Assembly (NCBI GenBank): GCA_900544885.1
Contig: UQWU01000012.1
Coordinates: 1-38,772, forward strand
DNA length: 38,772 nt
Direction of reading: 5' to 3'
From: an uncultured Phascolarctobacterium sp.
GTDB lineage: Bacteria > Bacillota > Negativicutes > Acidaminococcales > Acidaminococcaceae
Shown: piece by piece, positions 8,334-16,083 of the stretch
Layout: each line of letters starts with the position of its first letter
How positions within the stretch are numbered: the stretch's first letter is position 1
The notes under the pieces: model-generated
Database searches by the model: none
Told to the model about the DNA's origin: nothing
The model's input: the letters and a program-made list of their open reading frames with translations, nothing else
Program-made: the position numbers and the translations under genes

Positions 8334-8960
8334 ATGAAGATTTATCAGGCAGCAGTAGGTATGTTGGCTACTAATTGCTATTTTGTTGTTAACGAAGAGC
8401 TGCACGAAGGCGTTATTGTGGACCCTGGTGCAGATTGCGATACTATTTTATCCATGGCGGAGCAAGCAGGAGCAAAGATTACTGCGATTATTTTAACTCA
8501 TGGTCATAGCGACCATATCGGTGCTTTGAGCGAGCTACGTAAAGCAGTTAATGCACCTGTTTATGTAGGTGAAGGTGATGCACCGTGCCTGGAAAAGGCT
8601 GATACTAATTTATCTTTCTTTGTTGGCCATGACGTAAAATGTCAGCCGGCAGAGCATTTAGTCCATGATGGTGAGGTGCTGGAGCTGTCAGGTATGCAGT
8701 TTAAGGTTCTGGCTACTCCCGGTCATACTAAGGGCGGTATTTGCTATTACAATGAGGAAAATAAGGTGGCTTTTGTAGGCGATACTATTTTCTGTGAATC
8801 TATCGGCCGTACCGATTTACCCGGCGGCAGCTATAAAGAAATTCTGCAATCTATTAAGGGTAAAATTCTGGTTTTAGATGACGATGTACATTTACTGCCC
8901 GGACATGGTCCTGGCACTAGTGTTGGTTGGGAGCGTCGCAGAAATCCGTTTCTGCAATAA
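8334..8960 (+). CDS. Metallo-beta-lactamase-fold hydrolase, glyoxalase II-like
   Basis: A 208-residue protein with the zinc-binding THGHSDHIG motif (H56, H58, D60, H61), a third-ligand motif TPGHTKGG, VGDTIFCESIGRTD and a late LLPGHGPGTS. This pattern is that of the short GloB/GloC (YcbL-like) thioesterases that hydrolyse S-lactoylglutathione or similar thioesters. The true substrate in an anaerobic Firmicute is unclear. A strong GAGGAGG site precedes the ATG. A gene of this family next to rel-dtd is a common Firmicutes context. Confidence 0.9.
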   Translation: MKIYQAAVGMLATNCYFVVNEELHEGVIVDPGADCDTILSMAEQAGAKITAIILTHGHSDHIGALSELRKAVNAPVYVGEGDAPCLEKADTNLSFFVGHDVKCQPAEHLVHDGEVLELSGMQFKVLATPGHTKGGICYYNEENKVAFVGDTIFCESIGRTDLPGGSYKEILQSIKGKILVLDDDVHLLPGHGPGTSVGWERRRNPFLQ

Positions 8961-8966
8961 TAAATT

Positions 8967-10064
8967 ATGTTAAAATATTGGCCTATAATAAAAAACAGCA
9001 CATTTTTTAAACTGGCAGTAGCAGCCGGCATTTCCTATATCCTTTATTTACTGGCAGGATTTATGTTTCCCATATTGCTGGCGATAGGTTTAGCTTTTGC
9101 TCTTTATCCTGCGGTTGATGCAATTATGCAGGTGCGCATGGCTCACGGTATGATTAAATTATCCCGTGCCGTAGCTATTGTTCTGGCCTTGGTGGGCTTT
9201 GTGATTTTCCTGCTTATTGCCATAGGCTTTATCATGTTGCCTCTTTTCGGGCAGATGAATGAGTTTTTGCAGAAATTACCGCATTTTGCCGCCAAGTCCA
9301 ATATTCAGGGACTGGATGTTATGTTGCAGGACCCGACGCAGATTCCTATGCTGCCTTCAGATTTTAATATGCTGATGAATGGTCTTGTAAACTGGGCAAT
9401 GGGTTTTGTCAGCTCTATGCTGCGCAATTTGCTGAAATCCAGTATGAGCATTATGCAGAATTTGTTCGGCTTGATCATCGTACCTTTCCTCGCTTTCTAT
9501 TTTTTGAAAGACTGGAAGGATTTACGTAGCATGACCATTAATCTGTTCAATTATGATGCACAAGAACGTGCTGCTCATGTTTTAGATGAAATCGGCCGTA
9601 CTTTAAGTGCCTATGTTAATGGTTTATTTAAGCTGAGTTTGATTTCCGGTTTTGTGATCACCATCGGGACTGCTTATTTAGGTATTGATTTTCCGCTAGT
9701 TTTAGGCTTTTGGGCGATTTTAGCCGAAACAGTGCCTGTAGTGGGTCCGCTGATGGGTGCAGTGCCGGCCATTTTCATTGCCTACGGTCAGGAGCCGTCC
9801 ATGGCTTTTCATGTAGCTGTTTTCTATGCTGTTTATTATCAGCTGGATGCCAATTATATTTTGCCGAAAATCATGGGTAAAAAGATAGATTTACATCCTG
9901 TGCTTGTTATCGGCAGCTTATTGATAGGTGCCAAATTATTTGGTATCTTCGGTATGATTTTTGCTGTGCCTGTGGCTGCTGTGTACCGCGTTCTGTATAA
10001 GGAGCTGTGGCACGCCAGTGAAGCAAAGCACCATACACAGCTTAATCAGGGAGTTAAGCAGTGA
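8967..10064 (+). CDS. AI-2E family transporter (PerM-like permease)
   Basis: A 365-residue polytopic protein with about eight membrane segments (PF01594-type). A pair of segments at about 10-50, one near 65-90, a less hydrophobic middle region, then five segments from about 155 onward are visible. The C-terminal half has the LGFWAILAETVPVVGPLMGAVPA and PKIMGKKIDLHPVLVIGSLLIG stretches typical of the family. Members are proposed exporters of small signals or Na+/H+ antiporters, so the name is generic. No clear Shine-Dalgarno precedes the ATG, which is only 6 bases after the previous stop; translation may be coupled. Confidence 0.85.
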   Translation: MLKYWPIIKNSTFFKLAVAAGISYILYLLAGFMFPILLAIGLAFALYPAVDAIMQVRMAHGMIKLSRAVAIVLALVGFVIFLLIAIGFIMLPLFGQMNEFLQKLPHFAAKSNIQGLDVMLQDPTQIPMLPSDFNMLMNGLVNWAMGFVSSMLRNLLKSSMSIMQNLFGLIIVPFLAFYFLKDWKDLRSMTINLFNYDAQERAAHVLDEIGRTLSAYVNGLFKLSLISGFVITIGTAYLGIDFPLVLGFWAILAETVPVVGPLMGAVPAIFIAYGQEPSMAFHVAVFYAVYYQLDANYILPKIMGKKIDLHPVLVIGSLLIGAKLFGIFGMIFAVPVAAVYRVLYKELWHASEAKHHTQLNQGVKQ

Positions 10065-11488
10065 GAGAATTTACATTAAATAATACAACTGAATACGAAT
10101 TGACGCGGCCCATTGCTGACATGGCCGCGTTCTTTGACTATATCTTGGCAGAACGTGCTGTTGTACAGCTTACTGTGGTGCAAGCGAATAATGCTTTTAA
10201 GGTGTTGCTGGAAGCTGAGGGTCGGCATTATCAGCTGGTAAAAGAGGCTGAAGGTGAGTTGGTCTTAGGCGAAGTAGTCCGTTGCGTTAAATTGGCTGTT
10301 ATTGCTGTCTTTACGCAATTTACCGGGGAAAAGCAGCAATTGCCTTGGGGGATTTTAACGGGTGTACGTCCTGATAAATTGGTCCATAAACTTTTAGATG
10401 CAGGTATTGCTGAAGCGTCTTTGCCTACTTATTTAGAAGAGCATTACTGCTTGCCCGCTAAGCATGGGGCTCTTTTAACGGAGATTGTGCAAAAACAGAA
10501 AAATATCTTACCTGATGCGTCCAGAATGCGTGATGCAGGTATTTATATCGGGATTCCTTATTGTCCTTCACGTTGCAGTTATTGCAGTTTTCCGGCAGGA
10601 ATTGTGCCACAAGATGAAGAATCTCAGCAAAACTTTGTAAATTTAATTGAACAAGATGTTAAAAATGTGGTACAATTATTAAGTATGCATAGTTTGAATG
10701 TCTGCTCGCTTTATATCGGCGGTGGTACACCGACCAGCCTAAATGAGAAAGTTTTTGCCAGATTACTTACTTTGGTGCAGCGGTATTTGTCGTTTCCCGC
10801 TATCCGTGAATTTACTGTAGAAGCAGGGCGTCCCGATTGCTTTAGCAAAGAGAAGTTGGCAGCTATGGAGGCAGCAGGTGTTAATCGCATCAGCGTCAAT
10901 CCGCAGACTTTTCATGATAAAACTTTGCAGGTTATCGGTCGTAAGCATACGGTTGCTGATTTTTATCATGCTTATGAGGCAGTACGTGCCAGCAGGATTC
11001 CGATTGTTAATATGGATTTAATTATCGGTCTGCCAGGTGAAAATAAGCAGGATATTTTGACCAGTATGCAGAAAGCTATTGCTCTGGAGCCTGAAAATCT
11101 TACTATTCATACTTTAACATTGAAGAAAAGTGCACCGCTTTTCGGTTCGCAGATGACTTTAGCTGCTGATGTTGCTGCGTCTTTAGTGGACGAGGGTCAA
11201 GCATTGGCCAAAAGTAGAGGATTAGAGCCATATTATTTATATCGTCAGCATTATATGCTAGGACATTTAGCTAATATCGGCTATGCGAAACCGGGAACGG
11301 AAAGCCTTTATAATATTCAAATGATGGAAGAGCGTCATCCGATTATCGGTGTAGGTCCTTCCTCGGCCAGCAAACGACCGCTGGCGGATGGTCATCATCT
11401 CAATAAATTGAATATGCCGAAGAATGTAACTGTTTATGGCACAAGCCTGCCTGCTTTGTTTAAAAAGAGGGCAGAGCTGTTTACCTAA
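10061..11488 (+). CDS. hemZ: HemZ-type radical SAM coproporphyrinogen dehydrogenase-like protein
   Basis: A 475-residue radical SAM protein. The 4Fe-4S motif CPSRCSYC has C168, C172 and C175, followed by YIGGGTPT and a HemN-like barrel (to about residue 350). The N-terminal domain of roughly 160 residues and the form IGIPYCPSRCSYCSFPAG match HemZ of Bacillus and Clostridia, an oxygen-independent coproporphyrinogen III oxidase homologue. HemZ activity in heme synthesis is weakly established, and no other heme gene is nearby. The start is GTG, overlapping the AI-2E stop by 4 bases (GTGA). hemZ directly before hisS is a conserved clostridial order. Confidence 0.85.
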   Translation: MREFTLNNTTEYELTRPIADMAAFFDYILAERAVVQLTVVQANNAFKVLLEAEGRHYQLVKEAEGELVLGEVVRCVKLAVIAVFTQFTGEKQQLPWGILTGVRPDKLVHKLLDAGIAEASLPTYLEEHYCLPAKHGALLTEIVQKQKNILPDASRMRDAGIYIGIPYCPSRCSYCSFPAGIVPQDEESQQNFVNLIEQDVKNVVQLLSMHSLNVCSLYIGGGTPTSLNEKVFARLLTLVQRYLSFPAIREFTVEAGRPDCFSKEKLAAMEAAGVNRISVNPQTFHDKTLQVIGRKHTVADFYHAYEAVRASRIPIVNMDLIIGLPGENKQDILTSMQKAIALEPENLTIHTLTLKKSAPLFGSQMTLAADVAASLVDEGQALAKSRGLEPYYLYRQHYMLGHLANIGYAKPGTESLYNIQMMEERHPIIGVGPSSASKRPLADGHHLNKLNMPKNVTVYGTSLPALFKKRAELFT

Positions 11489-11525
11489 AGTATATAAATC
11501 CACTATCAACAAGGAGGGGTCAGCG

Positions 11526-12785
11526 TTGCTTACAACAGCACCCAGAGGTACAAAAGACGTTATGCCTGCTGACGTTAATGCATGGCGTTATCTAGAAGCT
11601 ACTATGCGTAAGATTTGTGCCCAATATGGTTATAAAGAAATAAGAACTCCTGTATTTGAACATACAGAATTATTCCAACGCGGTATAGGCGATACTACCG
11701 ACGTGGTAGAAAAGGAAATGTACACCTTTACTGACCGTGGTAATCGCAGCATTACTCTGCGTCCGGAAAATACAGCTTCCGCAGTACGTGCTTATGTTGA
11801 ACATAAGTTGAGCAAGGAAGATGCGGCAGCAAAATTTTTCTATATGGGACCTATGTTCCGTTATGACAGACCGCAGGCAGGACGTTTGCGTGAATTCCAT
11901 CAGTTCGGTGTTGAGGCACTGGGCGTTTTCGGTCCTAATGTCGATGCGGAAATCATTCTTCTTGCTGTGCAAGTCTTACAAGCTTTAGGTCTGAAAGATT
12001 TAAAACTGAAGATTAATTCTGTAGGCTGTCCTAACTGCCGTCCGCAACATCGCGAAAAGCTGCAAGCTTTCTTTAAACCGCATTTTGATGAATTGTGCAA
12101 GGATTGCCAAGGTCGTTTTGACCGTAATCCCTTACGTCTTTTGGACTGCAAGAACCCGCATTGCCAAGAGCTGGGTGTAGGTGCTCCCAGTTTGGAAGAA
12201 TGCTTGTGTGATGAGTGTAAGGCTCATTTTGAAGGCGTAAAAGAGCTGTTAACTGCTGCCGGTGTAGATTATGAAGTAGATCATAACCTTGTCCGCGGCC
12301 TTGATTACTATACAAAAACTGCGTTTGAAATCCAATATGCACCTCTTGGTGCACAAAGTGCTGTCTGCGGCGGTGGCCGTTATGACGGATTGGTACAGGA
12401 AATCAGTGGCGACGAAGCTCGCCCGGGTATCGGCTTTGCAATGGGTATGGAACGTGTTCTTTTGGCATTGGAAAAACAAAATCTCCTGCCGGAATTTGAT
12501 GAATCCATTGATGCTTATGTTGTTTGCCCCAAAAAGGAAAATTTCACTTTGGCTTTCAAAACTGCTATAGACTTGCGTAGAGCCGGTTTTAAAGTTGAAT
12601 ATGATTTCAACGGCCGCAGCATGAAGGCACAGATGAAGCAGGCAAATAAATTCCAAGCAAAACAAGTGCTTATTTTTGGCGAGGACGAAGTTGCCCGTGG
12701 CAATGTTACTGTACGTAATATGGCTACCAGTGAGCAACAGGAAATCGCTATTAATGATATTACCAAGTTTTTCAATACTTTATAA
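11526..12785 (+). CDS. hisS: Histidyl-tRNA synthetase
   Basis: A 419-residue class II synthetase. The N-terminus PRGTKDVMP, motif 2 (FYMGPMFRYDRPQAGRLREFHQFG), the HisA motif LVRGLDYYT and motif 3 (GIGFAMGMERVLL) are all present, with an anticodon-binding domain from about residue 325. I place the start at TTG 11526, because AAGGAGG lies 8 bases upstream and MLTTAPRGTKD fits the family N-terminus. The longer frame from 11436 would run inside hemZ. No T-box leader is seen. It is followed by aspS after 15 bases; hisS-aspS is a common Firmicutes pair. Confidence 0.95.
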   Translation: MLTTAPRGTKDVMPADVNAWRYLEATMRKICAQYGYKEIRTPVFEHTELFQRGIGDTTDVVEKEMYTFTDRGNRSITLRPENTASAVRAYVEHKLSKEDAAAKFFYMGPMFRYDRPQAGRLREFHQFGVEALGVFGPNVDAEIILLAVQVLQALGLKDLKLKINSVGCPNCRPQHREKLQAFFKPHFDELCKDCQGRFDRNPLRLLDCKNPHCQELGVGAPSLEECLCDECKAHFEGVKELLTAAGVDYEVDHNLVRGLDYYTKTAFEIQYAPLGAQSAVCGGGRYDGLVQEISGDEARPGIGFAMGMERVLLALEKQNLLPEFDESIDAYVVCPKKENFTLAFKTAIDLRRAGFKVEYDFNGRSMKAQMKQANKFQAKQVLIFGEDEVARGNVTVRNMATSEQQEIAINDITKFFNTL

Positions 12786-12800
12786 GTAGAGGTGCTAAAC

Positions 12801-14588
12801 ATGATTAACGAAAAACGCAGCCATCATTGTGGTGAGCTGGGCAAAGAGCAAGACGGCCAACAAGTAGTACTTTGCGGCTGGGTTGCAAAAAGACGTGACC
12901 ATGGCGGATTGATTTTTATCGACCTGCGTGATCGCAGCGGTATCGTACAAGTTGTAGCTGACCCTGATTCTGCAGGCGATAGCTTCAAAACTGCTGAAGA
13001 TATCCGTAGTGAATATGTAATCAAAGTTATCGGTAACGTTCGCCTGCGTGACGAAGCTACTATTAACGAAAACATTGCTACCGGTACTATTGAAGTACTG
13101 GCACATGAAATCGAAGTGTTAAACGGTGCAAAAACTCCGCCGTTCTACATTAAAGATGGTATCGACACTGATGAAAACCTGCGTCTGAAATATCGTTATC
13201 TGGACCTGCGTCGTCCGGAAATGCAACGTAACTTGATTTTACGTCATAAAGTTGCTAAATTGATGCGCGATTATTTGGATGATAATCATTTCCTGGAAAT
13301 CGAAACCCCGATGCTGTGCAAATCCACTCCGGAAGGCGCACGTGACTATCTGGTTCCGAGCCGTGTAAACCCCGGCAAATTCTATGCTCTGCCGCAATCT
13401 CCGCAAATCTTCAAACAATTGCTGATGGTAGCAGGTATGGAACGTTATTTCCAAATCGCTCGCTGCTTCCGTGATGAAGACCTGCGTGCTGACCGTCAAC
13501 CGGAATTCACCCAGTTGGATATGGAAATGTCCTTCATGGAAGTTGATGAAATCCTGGCTCTGATGGAAGGCTTGATCCACCACATCTTCAAAGGTGCGCT
13601 GGGTAAAGAAATTAAAATTCCGTTCCAACGCTTGACCTGGGATGATGCTATGGATCGTTTCGGCAGCGATAAACCGGACCTGCGTTTCGGTATGGAACTG
13701 AAGAATGTAAGCGAAGCTGTAAAAGGCTGCACTTTCCAAGTATTTAACAACGTTATCGCTAACGGCGGTCAAGTAAAATGCATTAACGTTAAAGGTTATG
13801 CTAATATTCCTCGTCGTGAGCTGGACGGTCTGGTTCAATTCTGCGGCATTTATGGTGCTAAAGGCATGGCTTGGCTGCAATTCCCGGCTGAAGGCGGCGT
13901 AAAATCCTCCATCGCTAAATTCTTTAACGATGAACAAATCGAAGCTATCAAAGCTGCTGCTGAAGTTGAAGCAGGCGACTTACTGCTGTTTGTTGCTGAT
14001 AAACCGGCTGTAGTAGCTCAAGCTCTGGGTGCTCTGCGTATTGAAATGGCAAAACGCCGTGGTCTGATAGATCCTAATGAGCTGGCATTCACTTGGGTTG
14101 TTGACTTCCCTATGTTCGAATACAACGAAGAAGAAAAACGTTATGTGGCAATGCACCATCCGTTCACCGCTCCGCGTGACGAAGATCTGCCGTTGCTCTT
14201 GACTGACCCGGGCAAAGTATATGCTAAAGCTTATGATATGGTTCTGAACGGTACCGAAATCGGTGGCGGTTCTATCCGTATCCATCGTCGTGACGTACAA
14301 AAAATGGTATTTGAAGCTATCGGCCTCAGCGACGAAGAAGCACAAGAAAAATTTGGTTTCATGATGAATGCATTTGAATACGGTGCTCCACCACACGGTG
14401 GCTTGGCATTCGGCTTAGATCGTCTGATCATGATTATGGCACAACGCGATTCTATCCGCGACGTAATCGCATTCCCGAAAACTCAAAGTGCTGCTGATTT
14501 GATGACCCAAGCTCCGAACGATGTTGATGAAAAACAACTGCGTGAGCTGCACATCAAAACCAGCCTGTTGGTGAAAAAAGAAAAATAA
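12801..14588 (+). CDS. aspS: Aspartyl-tRNA synthetase (bacterial type)
   Basis: A 595-residue bacterial-type AspRS: N-terminal OB fold (GWVAKRRDHGGLIFIDLRDRSG), class II motif 2 (ARCFRDEDLRADRQPEFTQLD), a GAD insertion domain (about 290-410) and motif 3 (GLAFGLDRLIMIM). Whether it is discriminating or also makes Asp-tRNA-Asn cannot be decided without checking for gatCAB and asnS elsewhere. ATG 12801 has AGAGGTG upstream; the GTG at 12792 overlaps that site. Codons are of the highly expressed kind (CGT, CTG, AAC, TTC), unlike recJ. It ends the operon at a strong terminator. Confidence 0.95.
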   Translation: MINEKRSHHCGELGKEQDGQQVVLCGWVAKRRDHGGLIFIDLRDRSGIVQVVADPDSAGDSFKTAEDIRSEYVIKVIGNVRLRDEATINENIATGTIEVLAHEIEVLNGAKTPPFYIKDGIDTDENLRLKYRYLDLRRPEMQRNLILRHKVAKLMRDYLDDNHFLEIETPMLCKSTPEGARDYLVPSRVNPGKFYALPQSPQIFKQLLMVAGMERYFQIARCFRDEDLRADRQPEFTQLDMEMSFMEVDEILALMEGLIHHIFKGALGKEIKIPFQRLTWDDAMDRFGSDKPDLRFGMELKNVSEAVKGCTFQVFNNVIANGGQVKCINVKGYANIPRRELDGLVQFCGIYGAKGMAWLQFPAEGGVKSSIAKFFNDEQIEAIKAAAEVEAGDLLLFVADKPAVVAQALGALRIEMAKRRGLIDPNELAFTWVVDFPMFEYNEEEKRYVAMHHPFTAPRDEDLPLLLTDPGKVYAKAYDMVLNGTEIGGGSIRIHRRDVQKMVFEAIGLSDEEAQEKFGFMMNAFEYGAPPHGGLAFGLDRLIMIMAQRDSIRDVIAFPKTQSAADLMTQAPNDVDEKQLRELHIKTSLLVKKEK

Positions 14589-14604
14589 TTCTAAAAAATT
14601 CTTG

Positions 14605-14633
14605 CGGAAGCGTTGAAAAACGCTTCCGTTTTT
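14605..14633 (+). terminator. Terminator of the lapA-aspS run
   Basis: A perfect 10-bp stem, CGGAAGCGTT with AACGCTTCCG, has a GAAA tetraloop and is followed by TTTTT. It lies 16 bases after the aspS stop. Confidence 0.95.
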
Positions 14634-14682
14634 GATATTATATGTATGTCGAAAGATTTTAAGATTATTTAGTCAAATTATA

Positions 14683-14860
14683 CCCCTGCGATGTACGTCA
14701 CATTGCTTCACAGGTTTTGAGCCAACACTCTAACCTAGGGATCCTGATACTCCTTCTTTCAAAAACAAGCCTCTTCGAGTGGAAGTTTGCGATCGGTAGG
14801 GAAGGCACCCACCTGCACTCGCAGGTTCAAAACATGAAGCAGGAACGGCATTGTGGGGAT
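14683..14860 (+). ncRNA. ssrS: 6S RNA (SsrS)
   Basis: A long imperfect hairpin fits 6S RNA, which binds SigA-RNA polymerase by mimicking an open promoter. Stem parts are GCTTCA (14705-14710) with TGAAGC (14835-14840), and GTTTTGAGCC (14714-14723) with GGTTCAAAAC (14824-14833). The 3' side of the central bubble has the conserved GGCACCCACCTG, and the small CCTGC/GCAGG hairpin typical of this side is at 14812-14825. The length of about 178 bases is normal. A weak -10-like TATACC lies just upstream, so the 5' end is approximate. It stands alone between two operons. Confidence 0.8.
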
Positions 14861-14924
14861 TAATTTTTTGGTTATTTATTATTAAAAGCTTTGGAACCTG
14901 AAACATCAGATAGAACGATTTTAG

Positions 14925-14964
14925 CAGCTAAGAGAAGTGAAAGCAGTCTTTTTAGCTGTTTTTT
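14925..14964 (+). terminator. Terminator downstream of 6S RNA
   Basis: A CAGCTAA (14925-14931) / TTAGCTG (14952-14958) stem is followed by six T. It may end a longer 6S precursor or a separate short transcript beginning after 14860. Confidence 0.6.
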
Positions 14965-15212
14965 ATCATAATGATAAAAGACGGTATGTAACATGGATAA
15001 GACAGCAATAAAGAAATATGTCGCGATGTACGTATACACAGGCTACGTACATCACGGCACGGGAAACACTGGGCGATTAGCTAGTAAGTGCCAAAGTCTA
15101 CGAACAAGTGAAACTCAAAAATAACGCCTAAAAGTGCGGAGCAAGCTGCTGAAGAAAAAATCAACCATTGGGCAGATAAAATAGATGATAATTTACATAT
15201 ATTGATAAAGGC
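14965..15212. other. Eroded intergenic stretch with a 9-bp inverted repeat
   Basis: Contains GATGTACGT (15025-15033) and its exact complement ACGTACATC (15045-15053). A short open frame from ATG 14993 begins MDKTAIKKY, which recalls the N-terminus of PglX-like methyltransferases but breaks up within 44 codons. A second short open stretch is at 15121-15240. No intact gene is seen. A decayed insertion or gene remnant is possible. Confidence 0.3.
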
Positions 15213-15241
15213 TTGCCATAGGTGTCGTATGATGTTATAAT
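15213..15241 (+). promoter_or_regulatory. Promoter of the rimP-nusA-infB operon
   Basis: TTGCCA (15213-15218), a 17-base spacer and a perfect TATAAT (15236-15241). This is the only strong promoter between the 6S terminator and rimP. Confidence 0.85.
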
Positions 15242-15269
15242 ACATATAGAAAATATAAGTATTCATTAT

Positions 15270-15298
15270 GAAAGAGTGGGTGAAATACCCGCTCTTTC
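15270..15298 (+). promoter_or_regulatory. Leader hairpin upstream of rimP
   Basis: A 12-bp stem (15270-15281 with 15287-15298, one wobble) in the 5' leader, with a GAAAT loop and no T-run. From memory, short AAAGAGTGGG hairpins precede rimP in many Firmicutes. The role here is unknown. Confidence 0.5.
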
Positions 15299-15344
15299 CG
15301 CTTATTATGCAAAAAATTATAAAACTAAATATGGAGGTGAAAAC

Positions 15345-15821
15345 ATGCAGGCGAAAGAGGTTGAAGCACTGATTACCGCAATGGTCGAACCTATTTTACA
15401 AGACACTGATATGACTTTGGTGGATGTAGAATATGTACGTGAAAAGGATTGGTATCTGCGTATCTATATTGATAAACCGGGCGGCGTTGAAATTGATGAT
15501 TGCCAGTTTGTCAGCGAAAAATTGACCGCAGAATTAGATGACAAGGATCCGATTCCCGATAAATACTTTTTGGAGGTTTCTTCTCCGGGTATTGACAGAC
15601 CTTTGAAAAAGGATAAGGACTTTGAGGCTGCATATGGTACCAAGGTGGACATTATGTTCTATGCACCGTGGGAGGGTATGAAAAACCTGACCGGTGTCCT
15701 GGTAAGTCATGATGATGAAGCTGTAATGCTTAAAAAAATTATCAAGGGTAAGGAATTTAAGAACCCTGACCGTATTGAACGCAAATTAATTGCAAATATC
15801 AGACCGCATATAGATTTTTAA
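15345..15821 (+). CDS. rimP: Ribosome maturation factor RimP
   Basis: A 158-residue RimP, needed for 30S subunit maturation. The N-terminal domain ends in the YLRIYIDKPGGVEIDDC stretch. The family motif EVSSPGIDRPL is followed by a C-terminal Sm-like beta barrel. ATG 15345 has GGAGGTG 7 bases upstream; the frame remains open back to 15222, but that region lies in the leader and promoter. First gene of the operon. Its stop codon sits in TTTTTAAC, exactly at the edge of the IS605-like remnant that separates it from nusA. Confidence 0.95.
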   Translation: MQAKEVEALITAMVEPILQDTDMTLVDVEYVREKDWYLRIYIDKPGGVEIDDCQFVSEKLTAELDDKDPIPDKYFLEVSSPGIDRPLKKDKDFEAAYGTKVDIMFYAPWEGMKNLTGVLVSHDDEAVMLKKIIKGKEFKNPDRIERKLIANIRPHIDF

Positions 15822-15822
15822 C

Positions 15823-16050
15823 CTAATCCGCTATAAGTCCGCCAGCTTTTAGGTGGTTGATGAAGGCGGTATCTGTAAATATCAGGGAAGAGGCTGGAAG
15901 ACTTTCGGCCTAAAAAATATGAAATACCGTGGGTCGCACGGAAATCTACGCCTGTGGAGAGTGTGTAAGGCGCATGAATTCTTAGAAGTTAGTTGTGCAG
16001 TTCTCGTTGAAGCAGGAAGCTCCCTCCTCTATAGGCGGGAGTACGTTCAC
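15823..16050 (+). mobile_element. IS200/IS605-type remnant with omega-RNA-like end, no tnpA or tnpB
   Basis: A 228-base element between rimP and nusA. The left end has a hairpin (15839-15856, loop AGCTTTTA) like IS608-type ends. The rest resembles the 3' end of tnpB elements and their omega RNA: the CCGTG/CACGG hairpin (15927-15941), CGCCT/AGGCG (15949-15972), the segment CTTAGAAGTTAGTTG, then GAAGCAGGAAG and the right-end hairpin CTCCC/GGGAG (16020-16041), closing with TTCAC (16046-16050). The left flank TTAAC is a plausible target motif. A 66-codon open frame inside is not a protein gene. Boundaries are inferred from family knowledge. Confidence 0.7.
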
Positions 16051-16083
16051 TGATGAAATGATGGAAAATAGGAGGCGTAGTAA

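Noticed and set aside
15853..16053. 66-codon open frame between rimP and nusA
   Set aside because: It lies wholly in the IS605-like remnant, follows its RNA hairpins and has no ribosome binding site.
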